A stretch of DNA of 17,924 nt from Phialocephala subalpina (GCA_900073065.1 FJOG01000019.1:2280-20203), one strand, 5' to 3'; positions 1 to 10,519 are shown, numbered from the stretch's first letter. Made by a program: numbers and translations. The notes: a model not told the origin generated them from the sequence alone.

Positions 1-1640
1 ATTAGTTAGAATTTTATTAATTTTATTTTTAGGAAATAAAATATTTTTTTTGTTTATAATAAAAAGAATAATAAATTATTAATTATTAAAATATTTTTTA
101 GTATTTCTTTTTTATTCTAATGTAACCTTATATATAAATTTATTTCCTTTGATATTATTACTAAAAAATATTTATATTTTTAATTTAATTTCCTAATTCC
201 TTTATTTCTTATTATATAATTATTTTTATTTAAAAAAATTTTAAATGAATTTAAAAAAAATTTATTCCTAGGATTTTTTTATTACTAATTATTATAATAC
301 TTTTTTATTTTTTTATTAGTTTAAAAAGTAACAATTTAAGTTTTTCGATTGGATTTTTTATATTATTATTATCCTTATTATTTTTATAGGCAAAAGAAAC
401 TCTTTAATAATTATCGAAATTAATTAATATGAATTTCCTAATATTATTCTTATTCCTTATATTTATACGTCTTTATTTAATAAGATTAAACTTTTTATTA
501 GAATTAATAAAATTATTAAAATTATTAAATTTTTTCGTTTTAAAATATAAAAAACTATTTAAACCCAATTTAATAATTAATTATTTCTTATAAACTCTAT
601 TAATTATTTCGTTATAATTTATAAGATTTAAATAAATATTTTCTTTTTTATTTTTATTTTCCTTATTATTTTTATTATTTTTATTATTATTTTCTATTAA
701 TTCGTTTTCCTTTTTCTCTTTAAAAAGAATTTCTTAAATTTTCGATTATAAATTTTAAGGAATTAAAATTATTAATCTCTTTATATTTATTTATTTTAAA
801 AACTTTATTATATTCTTTTTCGAAATATAATTCTTTTATTATAACCATTATAATATTCGTATTTACTTTTATATTTTCCTTTTAAAATTTCTAAATTTAA
901 TTTTTTATTTTTTGGGTTTTCTTTTTATTATTAAACTTTTTTAATTTAATTATTTTTTTTAGTGAGATTTATAATTCTTTTAATTTCCTTTTTATATTTC
1001 TTATAAGTATTAATTTTTTTAATTTATAATATATTTCGCTTTTATATTTTTATTAACCTTTTTTCCTTTATTTAATATTCGAATTTTCCTTGGTTTAAAT
1101 TCTATTAACCTTATTTTAAAGAAAGAATATTAATTTTAAAATTTTATTAAAATTATAAAATAAAAAATACTTTAATATAAAGTAAATAATAAGGGCTTAA
1201 GAAATAAAAAGTAAGGATTTTATAAACAATTTAATAAATCGGATTTAATTTTTTTTATAAATTATTCTTAATTATTTATTGCGCTAATTTCAATTTCCTA
1301 TAAAATAAAAAGAAATATTTTATTCTAAAATTCAATTTTTAAAGTTTTATTTCTAAGAATAATTATAAATTATATTATGCTTAAGATTATTTTTTTATTT
1401 AATTACGTTTTTATTAATTCTAATATTATTAAAAATAATTATAGAATTTTAATATAATAATTAAATAAACTTTAATATTATTCTAATAATAAATAATTCG
1501 ACCTTTTATATAATTTTTATAATTTCGAATTTAAATATAATTATTTTAAATATAATTATAATATTATTAATCTTAAGTTTAAATATAAGGATAATCCGAA
1601 TATTTTTAAACTCGAGTATTTTTTTTAATACCCCGTTATT
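1..1640. repeat. A+T-rich RIP island (degraded transposon-like DNA)
   Basis: The block is almost entirely A and T. CpA and TpG are visibly scarce and TpA is abundant, while isolated TTCG/CpG words survive. This is the pattern left by repeat-induced point mutation, which turns CpA into TpA in repeated DNA of filamentous ascomycetes. The plus strand is richer in T and C than in A and G, so any ancestral coding sequence probably lay on the minus strand. Read on the minus strand near 600-730 it gives a Lys/Glu/Asn-rich stretch, but no recognisable transposon domain survives. No open gene is present. The edge at about 1640 is sharp: normal composition resumes within a few bases. Confidence 0.8.
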
Positions 1641-1872
1641 ATTTGAGATTAATTAAACGCAAACGAGACATATTCACGATTCTTAAGTAAGAACGCAGAA
1701 ATGACAAGGTAGTGCTGGCAGCTGGTTCAAGAGCGTTATTGGAAGCGGGTACTACCCGACGAGAAGAATTTGTTAATAGCAGAAAGAAATTAATAGCAAG
1801 GCGATGCTGATAGTACAATTCCTTAATAATTTTACCTCTGCGAGAATGACAAAATAATGAGTTCAAATGTGC

Positions 1873-1900
1873 TATTCAGAAAGACTCGCTCGTCTATTCA
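1873..1900 (+). promoter_or_regulatory. Upstream block conserved with copy B
   Basis: These 28 bases, with core AAAGACTCGCTCGTC, match the region upstream of copy B (13053-13080, minus strand) at 26 of 28 positions. The two differences are transitions, one of them C-to-T in a CpA context. The block ends 143 bases before the ATG of copy A and 127 bases before that of copy B, so position is roughly conserved as well as sequence. A weaker match continues further upstream (AGAATGACAAA here, AGAATAACAAA in B). It may be a promoter element or a 5' UTR segment; the sequence does not decide. Confidence 0.55.
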
Positions 1901-2043
1901 TCATTTTAAGTCGCATTACTCATTTCCATAAGCGCGTATACTTAAGGTCCCGAAACTTTGCATCCATCCTTCCTTTACATACGCTTTCAAAAAGTTATTT
2001 GAAAACCAAAACGAATTAGGTCTCTAGTAAATCTGGATACGCT

Positions 2044-2766
2044 ATGGATAACTATTATGACTATGATTCCCACGGGGAATATAATAATTCCAGGCCCGCC
2101 ACAAATCCATCCGGCTCTATCAACGATATGCAATATGACCCTGGTGAAGGGCAAGGTGACCAAAGACACCATTACCAGGACGACGCCTGGGGCTCCGATA
2201 TTTTCGAACAACGTGGCTATGCTCCCAACTTGTCAAGAAGCGTCCACGAAGTCCTAGATAACTTGACCATCGACCAACCAGCGCCCGAAAGTGCTGCTGA
2301 ACGCAGAGCTCGCGACGCACGCGAGCGCTTTAACAATAGAATAGACGATTGGCGTTGGGCAGACGACTTCGGAGACGAGAATCCCGCAAGATTCGAGCTA
2401 GATGAGAAAGTAAACCGAGGTGACTATCTCTTGTCTGATATTAACGACGCTGCACTCAAAATGTTGGAGGGCGGTGTTCTCAGCGAAGAAAGGTTTGACT
2501 CGCTACATGGTAGAGTGGGGTCAGGGGGGTGGTATAATTATAATGCTGCTGACGGGGTTGCTCATCGTCCGCGACCCCAGAGCGAGATATGGCGACCTCA
2601 TGTCCAGACATATGGTGGGCAGCACAATCCACCAATGAGCGAAGGCCAGTGGTTCGGATCACAGATGCCTGTGGAGAGCGAGAGAAACGGGTTCCCATGC
2701 TTTCTCTACACCAACTCTTTTGCAAATCCAAGGGCAAGAGAACATCACTTGAACATGGTCCACTAG
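2044..2766 (+). CDS. Unknown acidic protein with degenerate C-terminal C2H2 finger (family copy A)
   Basis: A single-exon 240-aa protein that I do not recognise. It is hydrophilic, rich in Asp, Tyr, Asn and Gly, with no signal peptide or membrane segment. The N-terminus (about 1-60) is low complexity. Residues about 85-170 carry an Arg-rich segment, a Trp-rich motif (DDWRWADDF), and a helical-looking block (SDINDAALKMLEGGVL). The last 24 residues look like a C2H2 zinc finger: Cys219, 12 residues between positions 222 and 235, His235, four residues, His240 at the very end. The second ligand, position 222, is Tyr (TAC) instead of Cys. Two broken paralogues at 12154-12925 and 13242-13718 share the same order of motifs and the same terminal finger, which supports this as a real gene and supports the ATG at 2044. 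A nuclear or DNA-binding role is only inference. It sits just inside a RIP island. Confidence 0.75.
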   Translation: MDNYYDYDSHGEYNNSRPATNPSGSINDMQYDPGEGQGDQRHHYQDDAWGSDIFEQRGYAPNLSRSVHEVLDNLTIDQPAPESAAERRARDARERFNNRIDDWRWADDFGDENPARFELDEKVNRGDYLLSDINDAALKMLEGGVLSEERFDSLHGRVGSGGWYNYNAADGVAHRPRPQSEIWRPHVQTYGGQHNPPMSEGQWFGSQMPVESERNGFPCFLYTNSFANPRAREHHLNMVH

Positions 2767-3451
2767 GGGGATATAGAATGACATAGCAGCTGAAATGCAT
2801 AACGATGCTTTCCATTGCCTCCAATCATAACCACATGAAGCAGTGTTTGAATCTTCCCGCTTTGTTGACATGTGATTGAGAGGCCCTTCGGGGACCTTTC
2901 TAACCGAAAGCTACTATGAAGAATTGGAAAATTGGGGAGATGTTGATTTTGCAACGCCATCTCGTATTCGAAAGCCATCGAAAGCAGAGAGCTGGTCCGT
3001 GCCATACATCGTTTAGCTCATTCCACTAACGAATAACCAACGATCTCCCGGCTGTGCGTCAAGGCAGGGGATCTACTTCCAGCTCCAGATTGTTGGGAGC
3101 AAATCAACAACTATGATCTTGATAATGACTTCTTCCTATTTAAATCTGAGGAGACTAGTCCTCAGGATCAAGCTTCGTGATCTGAGAGAAGGATATCTCT
3201 GAACAAAAACGAGGGAGAGAGGCTGGAGGTGACTAATAAAGCAGAGCTCACTCTCCCGCACTATGAACGGACCCACGCAAATGACTTTTGCCGACGAAGG
3301 GAAGAAGAGAGAGTAGCCGGAATATTTATAATCCCCATCTGACTAAACTCAAGAATGAGTACTCAAGAGAAGGGTTTGGTAAACACCAGAACACGATAGA
3401 ATACCAAGGTCTAGCTTCCATAACCCGATTGAGAAAGAGCAAGGAAAGAAT
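2767..3451. other. Gene-free stretch downstream of copy A
   Basis: No reading frame here has a recognisable domain or a plausible splice structure. Base composition is ordinary, unlike the RIP island. It probably contains the 3' end of the copy A transcript. Confidence 0.4.
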
Positions 3452-3466
3452 GTATAAATACCCCTC
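3452..3466 (+). promoter_or_regulatory. TATA-like 15-mer GTATAAATACCCCTC
   Basis: An exact 15-base word that recurs in opposite orientation at 3879-3893. It contains a good TATA core and is preceded by a purine-rich run (GAGAAAGAGCAAGGAAAG). It is the first of six spaced TATA-like sites. Confidence 0.4.
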
Positions 3467-3878
3467 GCATTCATTCCAATCTAGCAAGAAAAACAATAAT
3501 TAATGCCGTCTATAATCAAAATCCATGCGAGTGGGGAGGAAAGAAAACATGTCAGGCACTCCCCTCCCCTCTTCGAATTAGCCTATACACTAATGCAGTC
3601 CGCAGTCAGTCCTTAGAAGATATATCTCAAGGAACTCCATCAGAAGTTCCTCTGTCTTAAATGCAGCCCGCGTGATTGACAACAATAGGAACGTTGACAG
3701 CCATCTCCCACCACTGCACACCCTCTGCAAGAATTACCACTCTAAGAAGCCACCTATTCACCTGACTAAGGGAAAAGGTAAAAGACAAGAGCTCCACGAC
3801 AGAGCCACCAGCCTGAGGGAATCCATAGAGTTCTGATTTCTCTTTGGTGGTTTAGAGTAAAGAAGACGTAAAAGCATA

Positions 3879-3893
3879 GAGGGGTATTTATAC
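3879..3893 (-). promoter_or_regulatory. TATA-like 15-mer, inverted copy of 3452-3466
   Basis: On the minus strand this reads GTATAAATACCCCTC, identical to 3452-3466. Downstream on the minus strand there is a pyrimidine-rich stretch and an ATG, but it opens only a short frame of about 22 codons without recognisable content. Confidence 0.4.
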
Positions 3894-4015
3894 TCCAAAA
3901 CCAAGACAGCCAAGAAGAAAAAGCGAAGCGTAGTTGCCACCCAGGGAGGCAGGCGAGTGGAGCCAGGGATGGAGATACGAATGGTCAAGTACTCGCCTCC
4001 TTGATTTTTGAGAGA

Positions 4016-4031
4016 GGAGGGGTATATATAC
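4016..4031 (-). promoter_or_regulatory. TATA-like variant GTATATATACCCCTCC
   Basis: Minus-strand relative of the 15-mer, differing at one base within the shared 15 and followed on the minus strand by TCTCTC. A weaker form, GTTTATATAACCCTCC, lies at 4614-4629 on the same strand. Because the core is nearly palindromic, orientation is not certain. Confidence 0.35.
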
Positions 4032-5200
4032 TTCACCGACCACTCTTTCATAAGTAAACCCACGACGGATACTCAAAGCACACGAGATAGGGCAGAAGAA
4101 GGAAGTCTCTACTTCGACCTCTTTTTCTTTCTTCCTTTTCTTTCTTTCATTCCTCGTCCCTCAATTATTCGACACCTACCAAGCAGGAACTATCTCAAAT
4201 GCAAGGGGGCCCCGCGAGCACGAGGTCTTCTTGTGCAGGGTCTTTGACAATAAGAGACCTCTGATGACGACAGTACCCCTCTTCCAATTCTCCAAAAAAG
4301 GGAGCCGCACCCCAGTCGAAGCACGAACTCCCAAGAAGCAGCCTCTTGAAAAAGGGAGAAGATAACAAAACAAAGGAACAAGGTCTTCCTTTACCCAATG
4401 AATGCAGTCGGGCTTGCCGTTTGATTGCATGTGTGAAGGGAAGAAGAGAGAGGATAATATGGGTATTTATTTTCGCGAGCGGGGATTTGAGGTGTGAAGT
4501 CAATATGGCGAGAGATAGGGATTGACATCTGGGGAAAGGCTTCGGAATGAGGTGAATTAAATGAGACTGAGAAATGAAGCAGCTACTTCCTCGCGATTCA
4601 GACTCTCTACACAGGAGGGTTATATAAACACTATCCACCCCTTCTACTCTTCAGCAAATCGAATCACAAGGGCGATTTCGCACCGTTCAGGGGAGAAGGG
4701 AGCCGCTCGCAATTCTTTCTCCTTTTCTCCTTCGCGTTCTTCGTCCATACAACTCTGACACTGGGCGTATATTCGAATTGAAAACTATCTCCAAGGAGAG
4801 GTTTAACAGATCGCCGTCTACCATGCAAGGGTGCAAGCCGGACGACAACAGTCGAATTCTTGACAACAACATCCCCCCAATCTCTGAATTTGAGCACGCC
4901 CAATTCCAGTCGTGATCTCGAGCTTCTCAGTTGACGTCTCTAAAAGACAGACATCGAGAGATGGCCAGAAGAGGATCCGAGGCTAGTACCCACCAGCAAC
5001 TCCCCCTTGTAATGGCGTTGGTTTTGCGGTAATGTTGTTGATAAAAGAAAGAAGAGGAGAGGGCAGAATATATACCACACGATTCCCCTCGAGCAGCCCC
5101 CAAAATGTGTCTTTGTGGGTGGAGTGTGAAGTGGGGCAGAGTGAATCATTCCTCGACTTTGCTTTTGCTTCTTGTAAAGCATTCAGCGATACCTGAATCA

Positions 5201-5927
5201 AACAAACCTTCAGCTCCCTGCGGAAGTAGATAGTGAAGAGAGGGGTGTCAACACGCTGCTCAACCCCCACACCCCATCAATCAAGCAAGCACCACCTGCC
5301 CCATCTCTCCATCTTTATTTCCGCACCACCAATCCTCTCATCATCCACTCATAGTCACATCCACACCCCACCCCCGCAGGAGATCGTTGACGTTCTTTGA
5401 ACTTGGGGATGAATAGCAAGGCTTGGTCAGACAATCACTCTCCACTGGACATCCATATAAATGAAACTCAACAGGAAAGAGCGACGAGGGGAGATCGAGG
5501 GAGGCACTTGCCACACCACATCAAGATCACGGTGAAACGAGAGATTGAAGTTTTTCAAATAAATTCCATGCAGTGGTATCATCATCTACTTTACTCATAC
5601 AACAAAACATCTTTCTCGTACATAATCCGTTGCTCTCCATTCTAGGTAGCTCCCCCATCCAACCACGAGCAGCCCACCATCTAAGACCCTATCCATACAA
5701 TACAATTTCCAGAATTCGAACATTCAACACGCTTCGCTTAGCTTTCCTCCCAAACGCCACTGCAAATGAACTCATTCCCTCCGTCAATGCGCCGAGCGTG
5801 TTCAGTTCTTTCCCACGCTATCGTAGTGTCAATATGTATCTCCTAAGCACACTTATGTTTTCCCATCCTCCGCATCCCCCCATACCATCACAGACAGGAC
5901 ATGAAATCTCCTCCCCAAGGTGCAAAC
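5201..5927. other. Gene-free stretch, likely includes 3' UTR of the minus-strand gene
   Basis: Open frames here have no domain, no biased composition and no splice structure. The part nearest 5928 is expected to be the 3' untranslated region of the 635-aa gene. Confidence 0.4.
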
Positions 5928-8186
5928 TCACCCAGTAACCCTTCTAACCCACAACCCCGTCGGCTCGTAAACAGCCTCCTTATCCCTCCTCTTCCACGCC
6001 CTATGCAACCTAAGTCCAATATCATGTTCCTCCCTCCTAACATCCGCCTCTTCCACCCTCAACTGTTCTACTTTCATCTTCTCAATCTCCCTCTTTGCCC
6101 TAACCTCTTCCGTCAACGTCAAATGATCTTTCGGCATCAATTCCGTCATTTGCCGGATTGATCTTTCGATGTTTGTTCTTCGATGGGCTAGGTTATCGAG
6201 CTGGGCTTGTAGTTGGGAAACTAGGTCGTGGGATGAGGATTCGGAGGGTGTCATGGGGAGGTTCTTTGCTGTGGAGGTGGTGAGGTTTGAGGCTGTTGAT
6301 TGCCGGTTCTTTTGGTGGGCGAGGGAAGAGGACATAGAGATAAATACTGGAGAGGAAGGGTTCACTGCTTTTCGACTGATGTTTGGTACTCCGCCGATGG
6401 GAGGACGTTTGCGATCTAGGATCGAAGAAGGTTGCTCGAAAGCGTAGGATGTGGGAGGTGTCGGCATTGGTGGTCGATCGTAGTCGTCTGATGGACGGGG
6501 TGTGCCTTGTGTGTATTGCGAAGGAGCGTATGTGCTCACGCTGAATCTGGAAGGGGGTTGTTCGTATGGATCTTGTTCCTCCTCTTTCGGAGTACCAACT
6601 CTATGAATTGCTTCGCGAAAGTTTCGCTCGATGCCTGCTAATGTATCTTCTCGTTCGAATCCGCTTGGTGGTTGAGGTCTTACGGGATCGGTGTTCCCTC
6701 TTGCAAGTCTGGTAGCAGCAGACAGAGGGGCAACGACAGGATCCGGAGTGATTGTAACGGGCGACTCTACGACGCGTGGACTATTTTGACCACTATTCGA
6801 GAGCACGGTTCGGATGGTGGGGTCGATGCGCTCTGGCATCTGGGCTGATGCAGGGCTCGTTTCACCATCGCCAGATCGGATGATGGTCACAGGGGTACTA
6901 GCCCCAGATTGGGAGCCAGAAGTGGGCGAAGCAACACGCTTGCTGCTCTTTCGGGGAATGTTCAGGGGAGCAATATCGTATTGGTCTTTGACAGGAGAGA
7001 CGAGAGTTGTTCGACCTGTGGCTCCTCTCCATGGTGGTTGTTCCGTTGGACTGGTATTGTTGCTTTTTAACCTTCGAACACGGTCCCCGAATGATGTGTG
7101 TGCTTTTGCTCCACTTGTGACGTTCGATTCATTTCCCAAAGCAATGCCCGTCTCTTTATGGACAGGTCGAAGTCCGGGAGCTGTGAATTGTCCTGGCTTT
7201 GCAGATTGTGGCTTTCCCCTATCGCTGGTTGTAATCTCTCCTGTATATGGATCCCATCGTGGATCATGCGCGATACGCCCCTTCGGACTATCACCGACTT
7301 CCTTTCGAGTGACCAAGTTGTTTGCAGCAGCAGCTATCTGGTTGCGTCTCTTCTCTCTGCGGAGAACGGGAATGTTACTCGATGGTGGCTTCGAACTCGA
7401 TCCAGGTCGACTCGGAGGTCTGCCAAAACCGAGTCGGGAGACATCAGGCATCTCGTCAATAGGGGAGACGTCTGGTTCGTGCTGCTGACTCCTGGAGACT
7501 GTTAGCAACCATCTCTCTCTGAACATGAGGGGCAGGCATGAGGAGGTAGGGAGGGAAGGCGGGGTGCTGCTGGCTAAGGACTCGAAGATCTATATACTGC
7601 GGAGACTTTTCTGGAAGTCTAAATTTATCCACAGGCTGGGGTCTGTAGAGCAGCTCCAAGGCATGTTCTCGGTATGTCCGCAAAAGATTCGACATACCTA
7701 TGATTCGGTCTATCGTACTCCGGCGAACTTGGGGGAGACACCTCTTCTTGAGTATAGTCCGCGTATGAGTTCTGGAACCGGGTAGTTATGGGGTTCGGAG
7801 AGGGTTGTGAATAGATTGAAGATGCAGGTCTGAATTTGGAGTCGCGGTGTACGGGAGGAGGGGGTGGGTTGGAGTTGCTGAATTCGTTAGCTTGGTTCTT
7901 CGCTGCATGGTCTGCCGCCTCGATGGGGCATAAATTAGACGTGGAGTGCGTCAAAATATGTTTATCCCAATCACCAACCACCATCTTCCATGCATAAACT
8001 TCGTGTAAGGAATGCGACTCACTATGGCAGACCGAGCTGGTCCATACTGTCTTCTCTGGGAGGCCGTGGCGGAGCTCTTCTCTCGTCCGTTCGAATTCCC
8101 AACCCAGATCCTCCGTATGCTTTCTCATCCTGTTCTTGAACTACCGGCGGACGGCCTCCTCTTGGGTTATTGAGCCTCTTCCACAT
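5928..8186 (-). CDS. Conserved-looking fungal protein of unknown function, 635 aa, three exons
   Basis: Model: exons 8023-8186, 7698-7877 and 5928-7491, total 1908 bases, 635 residues. The ATG at 8186 opens a Pro/Arg-rich N-terminus (MWKRLNNPRGGRPP). Both introns have strong donors (GTGAGT, GTATGT), CTAAC branch points and in-frame joins, which supports this start over the internal Met at 7526. Most of the protein is low complexity, rich in Ser, Pro, Thr and Arg, and probably disordered. A distinctive motif, DPRWDPYTGE, lies near residues 191-200. Residues about 533-620 are rich in Glu, Arg, Lys and Leu with heptad-like spacing, probably a coiled coil or helical bundle, followed by a Trp-containing tail. 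No enzyme motif, membrane segment or signal peptide is visible. Its 5' end faces the Dap1-like gene across about 1.65 kb. A cytoskeletal or scaffold role would be guesswork. Confidence 0.8.
7492..7697 (-). other. Intron 2 of the 635-aa gene
   Basis: 206 bases. Donor GTATGT; branch GCTAAC at 7501-7506; acceptor CTCCAG. It splits an Arg codon (AG|G), and the join keeps frame into SQQHEPDV. It is longer than the other introns in the window, so an internal alternative acceptor is possible. Confidence 0.65.
7878..8022 (-). other. Intron 1 of the 635-aa gene
   Basis: 145 bases. Donor GTGAGT; branch CTAAC at 7886-7890; acceptor AATTCAG. It splits a Tyr codon (TA|C). Without splicing, the first exon hits TAG straight after GLP, so the intron is needed to join the two Pro-rich parts. 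Confidence 0.7.
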
Positions 8187-9398
8187 TCTGCCGACTTCTG
8201 CGACGCTGAAGCTCGGAACGTGTGATAAACGCGGGGATGAGACCGTGAGGGAACGTCTGGAAGTGCTTTGTTCCCGACTCCCACAATCTTGGGTATATCA
8301 GAAACTGGTGCGCAGTCGAAAAACACCAGGTGTCGCGCTCGGATGGTCGTGAAAGTAGTTATGTTGGTAACGGTCGCGAAATGTCGTGAAGTCGTAAATC
8401 GTGATTCGAAGGAGTGGAAGTGGCTGGGCCAGCAGGAAGTCGTATATATGAAGCAGATGAATATCGGCGCGAGGCAGATTGAAGTATTGGAGTCAGAGAA
8501 TGAATTCGGGAATGAATGACATCGAGACGCGGTCACGAGAGGTGGTGTTTGGGTGAATGTGAGTGGTGGTGGTGGTACAATACAATTCGCGGTCGAGGTC
8601 ACTGTCAATAGAGCCGCCGTGTTGACTGTTGACTGCGCGAGAACCAATAATACAGCATGACCAGCAGAACAGCAGAATATATTAAGGACGCCGATGCACG
8701 AGAACAAAGAGAAGAGGGAGTGAATTGGGAAGAGAGAAAGGTCTGAAATTATTGTCCTGCATCGACAACCAACGGTTTTGTTTCCCCTCGATTGTGTCCC
8801 TGCGCGAATTGAAGGAGGGCGCTCAGAGTGATGTTTCGTTTCAGACCAGGCCGGGCGTAGGGGTCCTATCGACTCTTATCTCATTGCAGAATAGCCTCAA
8901 TTCTATTGTTGGATGGCAGTAATAACAGTAGATGAAAAGTCTACGAAGATTAATAAAGCTTTAAGTTGTACGGATTTGTCAATTTCTTCACGAACTTCAT
9001 TCTCAAAAGGGTGATGCTTCACCAACATCGACCCTCAAACGGCATCAAGCTTGGCCTCCCCACTGGTCTGTCCTCATTGTCTCAGAAGGATCAATGATGC
9101 CCGAGACAATGTGTTATGAAATAAGCTCAATATCAGAGACCATAAACATCGATCAATCGAGAATTAAGCATACGAAGTGGATACTACACAGGAGGAAGGA
9201 AGATTTCCATCTCGAAGGATACCGTATGTTATGTCAGAGAGCAACCCTTTTCCGTCATTTGCTGCTACAGTAGCCATCCTTCCATTGATACAGCTCCCAT
9301 GGACAGACAAGAAGGATGCCTCTTTGTGAGAGACGTTCGGCCCTTGCAGCTTTCCAGAACGGCTCCAGCAACTCCCGATCCGGAAAAAGGGGGGTAAT

Positions 9399-9406
9399 GC
9401 ACGTGA
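9399..9406 (-). promoter_or_regulatory. E-box TCACGTGC (minus strand)
   Basis: CACGTG core, bHLH-type site. The same 8-mer lies on the plus strand at 9532-9539, so the pair is inverted. In fission yeast, sterol genes are controlled by the bHLH factor Sre1 (established); whether these sites act on the Dap1-like gene is inference. Confidence 0.25.
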
Positions 9407-9531
9407 TTAGCATCAACTTCCAATCCTCAAGATCGGCCTACCCTTTCTTTTGATGACGAAACACACCCGAACACTTTCTAGAGCTTCTCAGCATAGTGTC
9501 GAGTCCTTAAGACGAGATACAGAGTTAACTC

Positions 9532-9539
9532 TCACGTGC
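9532..9539 (+). promoter_or_regulatory. E-box TCACGTGC (plus strand)
   Basis: Second copy of the 8-mer, about 300 bases upstream of the Dap1-like ATG and in inverted orientation to the first. A site is plausible, but CACGTG also occurs often by chance. Confidence 0.25.
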
Positions 9540-9841
9540 CTTCTTCGGCACATCGGTCTCCGGATCCGAGCTGCGCGAAATGTGGATGAGCTTCTTCTGA
9601 GCTTCCAACCGTTTCGACTTTATTGACAACCATCTCACATCAACCCAGACAACCACCAAATCTGTCCACGAACTTTGCAGAATCAAATAATATTAATTCT
9701 ATATGTGTGAGCCCAACCCCAGTGTCTACCAGCCCGAATTTCACGAACGCAATCCCGAGACAACCGCTCAGTGAAGCTTACGAAGTACCGAACAAGAACC
9801 ACATCTCAACTCCCACCTCGTACAACAACACCACAACAACC

Positions 9842-10519
9842 ATGGATTACGTCGAGAACAGAATGGCGCAAGGTCAATTTCACCATCTGCCAACACAAAC
9901 ATCCAACTAACAAACCCCCAGAAGCCGCAAAACAACAAGCCAACCCCGCACCAGAAGTGTAAGCCCCTCCTCCTCTCAGACCTCTCCCCGCCCGAACCAT
10001 CACTTGCTCTAGATAGAAGCTGATGCTCGACTCTGCAGACAAACACTCTTCACACCCATAAACGCCATCCTCCTCTCCCTCCTCATCCTAATCGCCTACA
10101 ACACATACAAACCCAAACCCAAAACCGTCCTCCCCTCACCCCCACCACCCGTCGTGTTCCGCACCTTCACACCACCCACCCTCCTCCCCTTCAACGGCGA
10201 AAATAACATGCCCGTCTACCTCGCCGTCCGCGGCCGCGTCTTCGATGTCACATCTGGCCGCAACTTCTACGGCCCGGGAGGTCCATATGCTAATTTTGCT
10301 GGGAGAGATGCGAGTCGTGGATTGGCGTGTGGGAGTTTTGATGAGGAGATGTTGACCAAGGATTTGCAGGCGCCGTTGGATACTTTGGATGGGTTGGGAG
10401 GGGAGGAGATGGAGGCGTTGAGGGGGTGGGAGGAGAGGTTTGAGGAGAAGTATCTTGTGGTTGGGAAGTTGGTTGCTGTTGGGGATGAGGGGAAGGAAGT
10501 TAAGGAGGAGAAGTCGTGA
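9842..10519 (+). CDS. dap1: Dap1/PGRMC-like cytochrome b5-fold haem-binding membrane protein
   Basis: Model: exons 9842-9872, 9922-9958 and 10039-10519, 549 bases, 182 residues. The first ATG (9842, ACAACC before it) is chosen; a second in-frame ATG at 9863 would give a protein seven residues shorter. Residues about 30-46 (NAILLSLLILIAYNTY) form one membrane anchor, followed by a Lys/Pro-rich linker. The cytochrome b5-like domain covers about 60-165. It shows PVYLAVRGRVFDVTSG, then NFYGPGGPYANFAGRDASRG, the hallmark of the MAPR family, including the Tyr region that binds haem iron in PGRMC1. The C-terminus is Lys/Glu-rich. Known family members sit in the endoplasmic reticulum and activate P450 enzymes of sterol synthesis such as Erg11. 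Length and layout fit a complete fungal member. Confidence 0.92.
9873..9921 (+). other. Intron 1 of the Dap1-like gene
   Basis: 49 bases. Donor GTCAAT (weak but GT), branch CTAAC, acceptor CCCCCAG. It splits a Glu codon (G|AA). Without it the frame reaches TAA at about 9908. The weaker donor is the main doubt. Confidence 0.65.
9959..10038 (+). other. Intron 2 of the Dap1-like gene
   Basis: 80 bases. Donor GTAAGC, acceptor CTCTGCAG, possible branch CTGATG. It splits a Val codon (GT|A) and joins directly to the segment leading into the membrane anchor. Confidence 0.7.

Larger units (their letters stand above)
3453..5200. repeat. Putative decayed tandem array, three ~0.6-kb units each with two TATA-like sites
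   Basis: TATA-like motifs lie near 3456, 3886, 4026, 4465, 4624 and 5069. The gaps are about 430, 140, 439, 159 and 445 bases, a regular alternation that gives three units starting near 3453, 4023 and 4621. Smaller words recur at matching offsets: TATCTC starts 170, 168 and 165 bases after the unit starts (3623, 4191, 4786), and TTGACAA follows it by 53, 53 and 74 bases (3676, 4244, 4860). A pyrimidine tract lies about 95-130 bases into each unit. Most sites have purine-rich DNA to their left, so read on the minus strand they show TATA followed by a CT-rich tract, as fungal promoters often do. No convincing protein is encoded on either strand. It could be old tandem duplicates of a small gene, a cluster of non-coding transcripts, or chance spacing of TATA words. 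Confidence 0.4.
8187..9841. other. Divergent intergenic region between the 635-aa gene and the Dap1-like gene
   Basis: About 1.65 kb with no supportable gene. It must hold the promoters of both flanking genes, which are transcribed away from each other. A minus-strand open frame overlaps 8141-8707, but it is mainly a shadow of the first exon and 5' region. Two palindromic CACGTG sites lie at 9400-9405 and 9533-9538. Confidence 0.6.

Noticed and set aside
1639..1866. 75-codon minus-strand open frame next to the left RIP island
   Set aside because: No recognisable domain; only its rightmost bases align weakly with DNA upstream of copy B, so it is more likely flanking sequence of copy A than a gene.
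4195..4638. 147-codon minus-strand open frame in the TATA array
   Set aside because: No domain, no conserved equivalent in the neighbouring units, and composition like non-coding CT-rich DNA.
5573..5938. 121-codon plus-strand open frame
   Set aside because: Lies opposite the 3' end and likely 3' UTR of the 635-aa gene, with composition matching untranslated pyrimidine-rich DNA.
6814..7488. 224-codon plus-strand open frame
   Set aside because: Antisense shadow of the third exon of the 635-aa gene; no domain, and the minus strand has a full spliced model.
8085..8105. tRNA-like GTTCGAATTCCC word
   Set aside because: Falls in coding exon 1 of the 635-aa gene, and no matching A box or cloverleaf arms surround it.
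8141..8707. 188-codon minus-strand open frame starting at 8707
   Set aside because: Overlaps the first exon of the 635-aa gene in another frame, has odd Thr/Phe-rich composition and no domain; it is most likely promoter and 5' UTR sequence.
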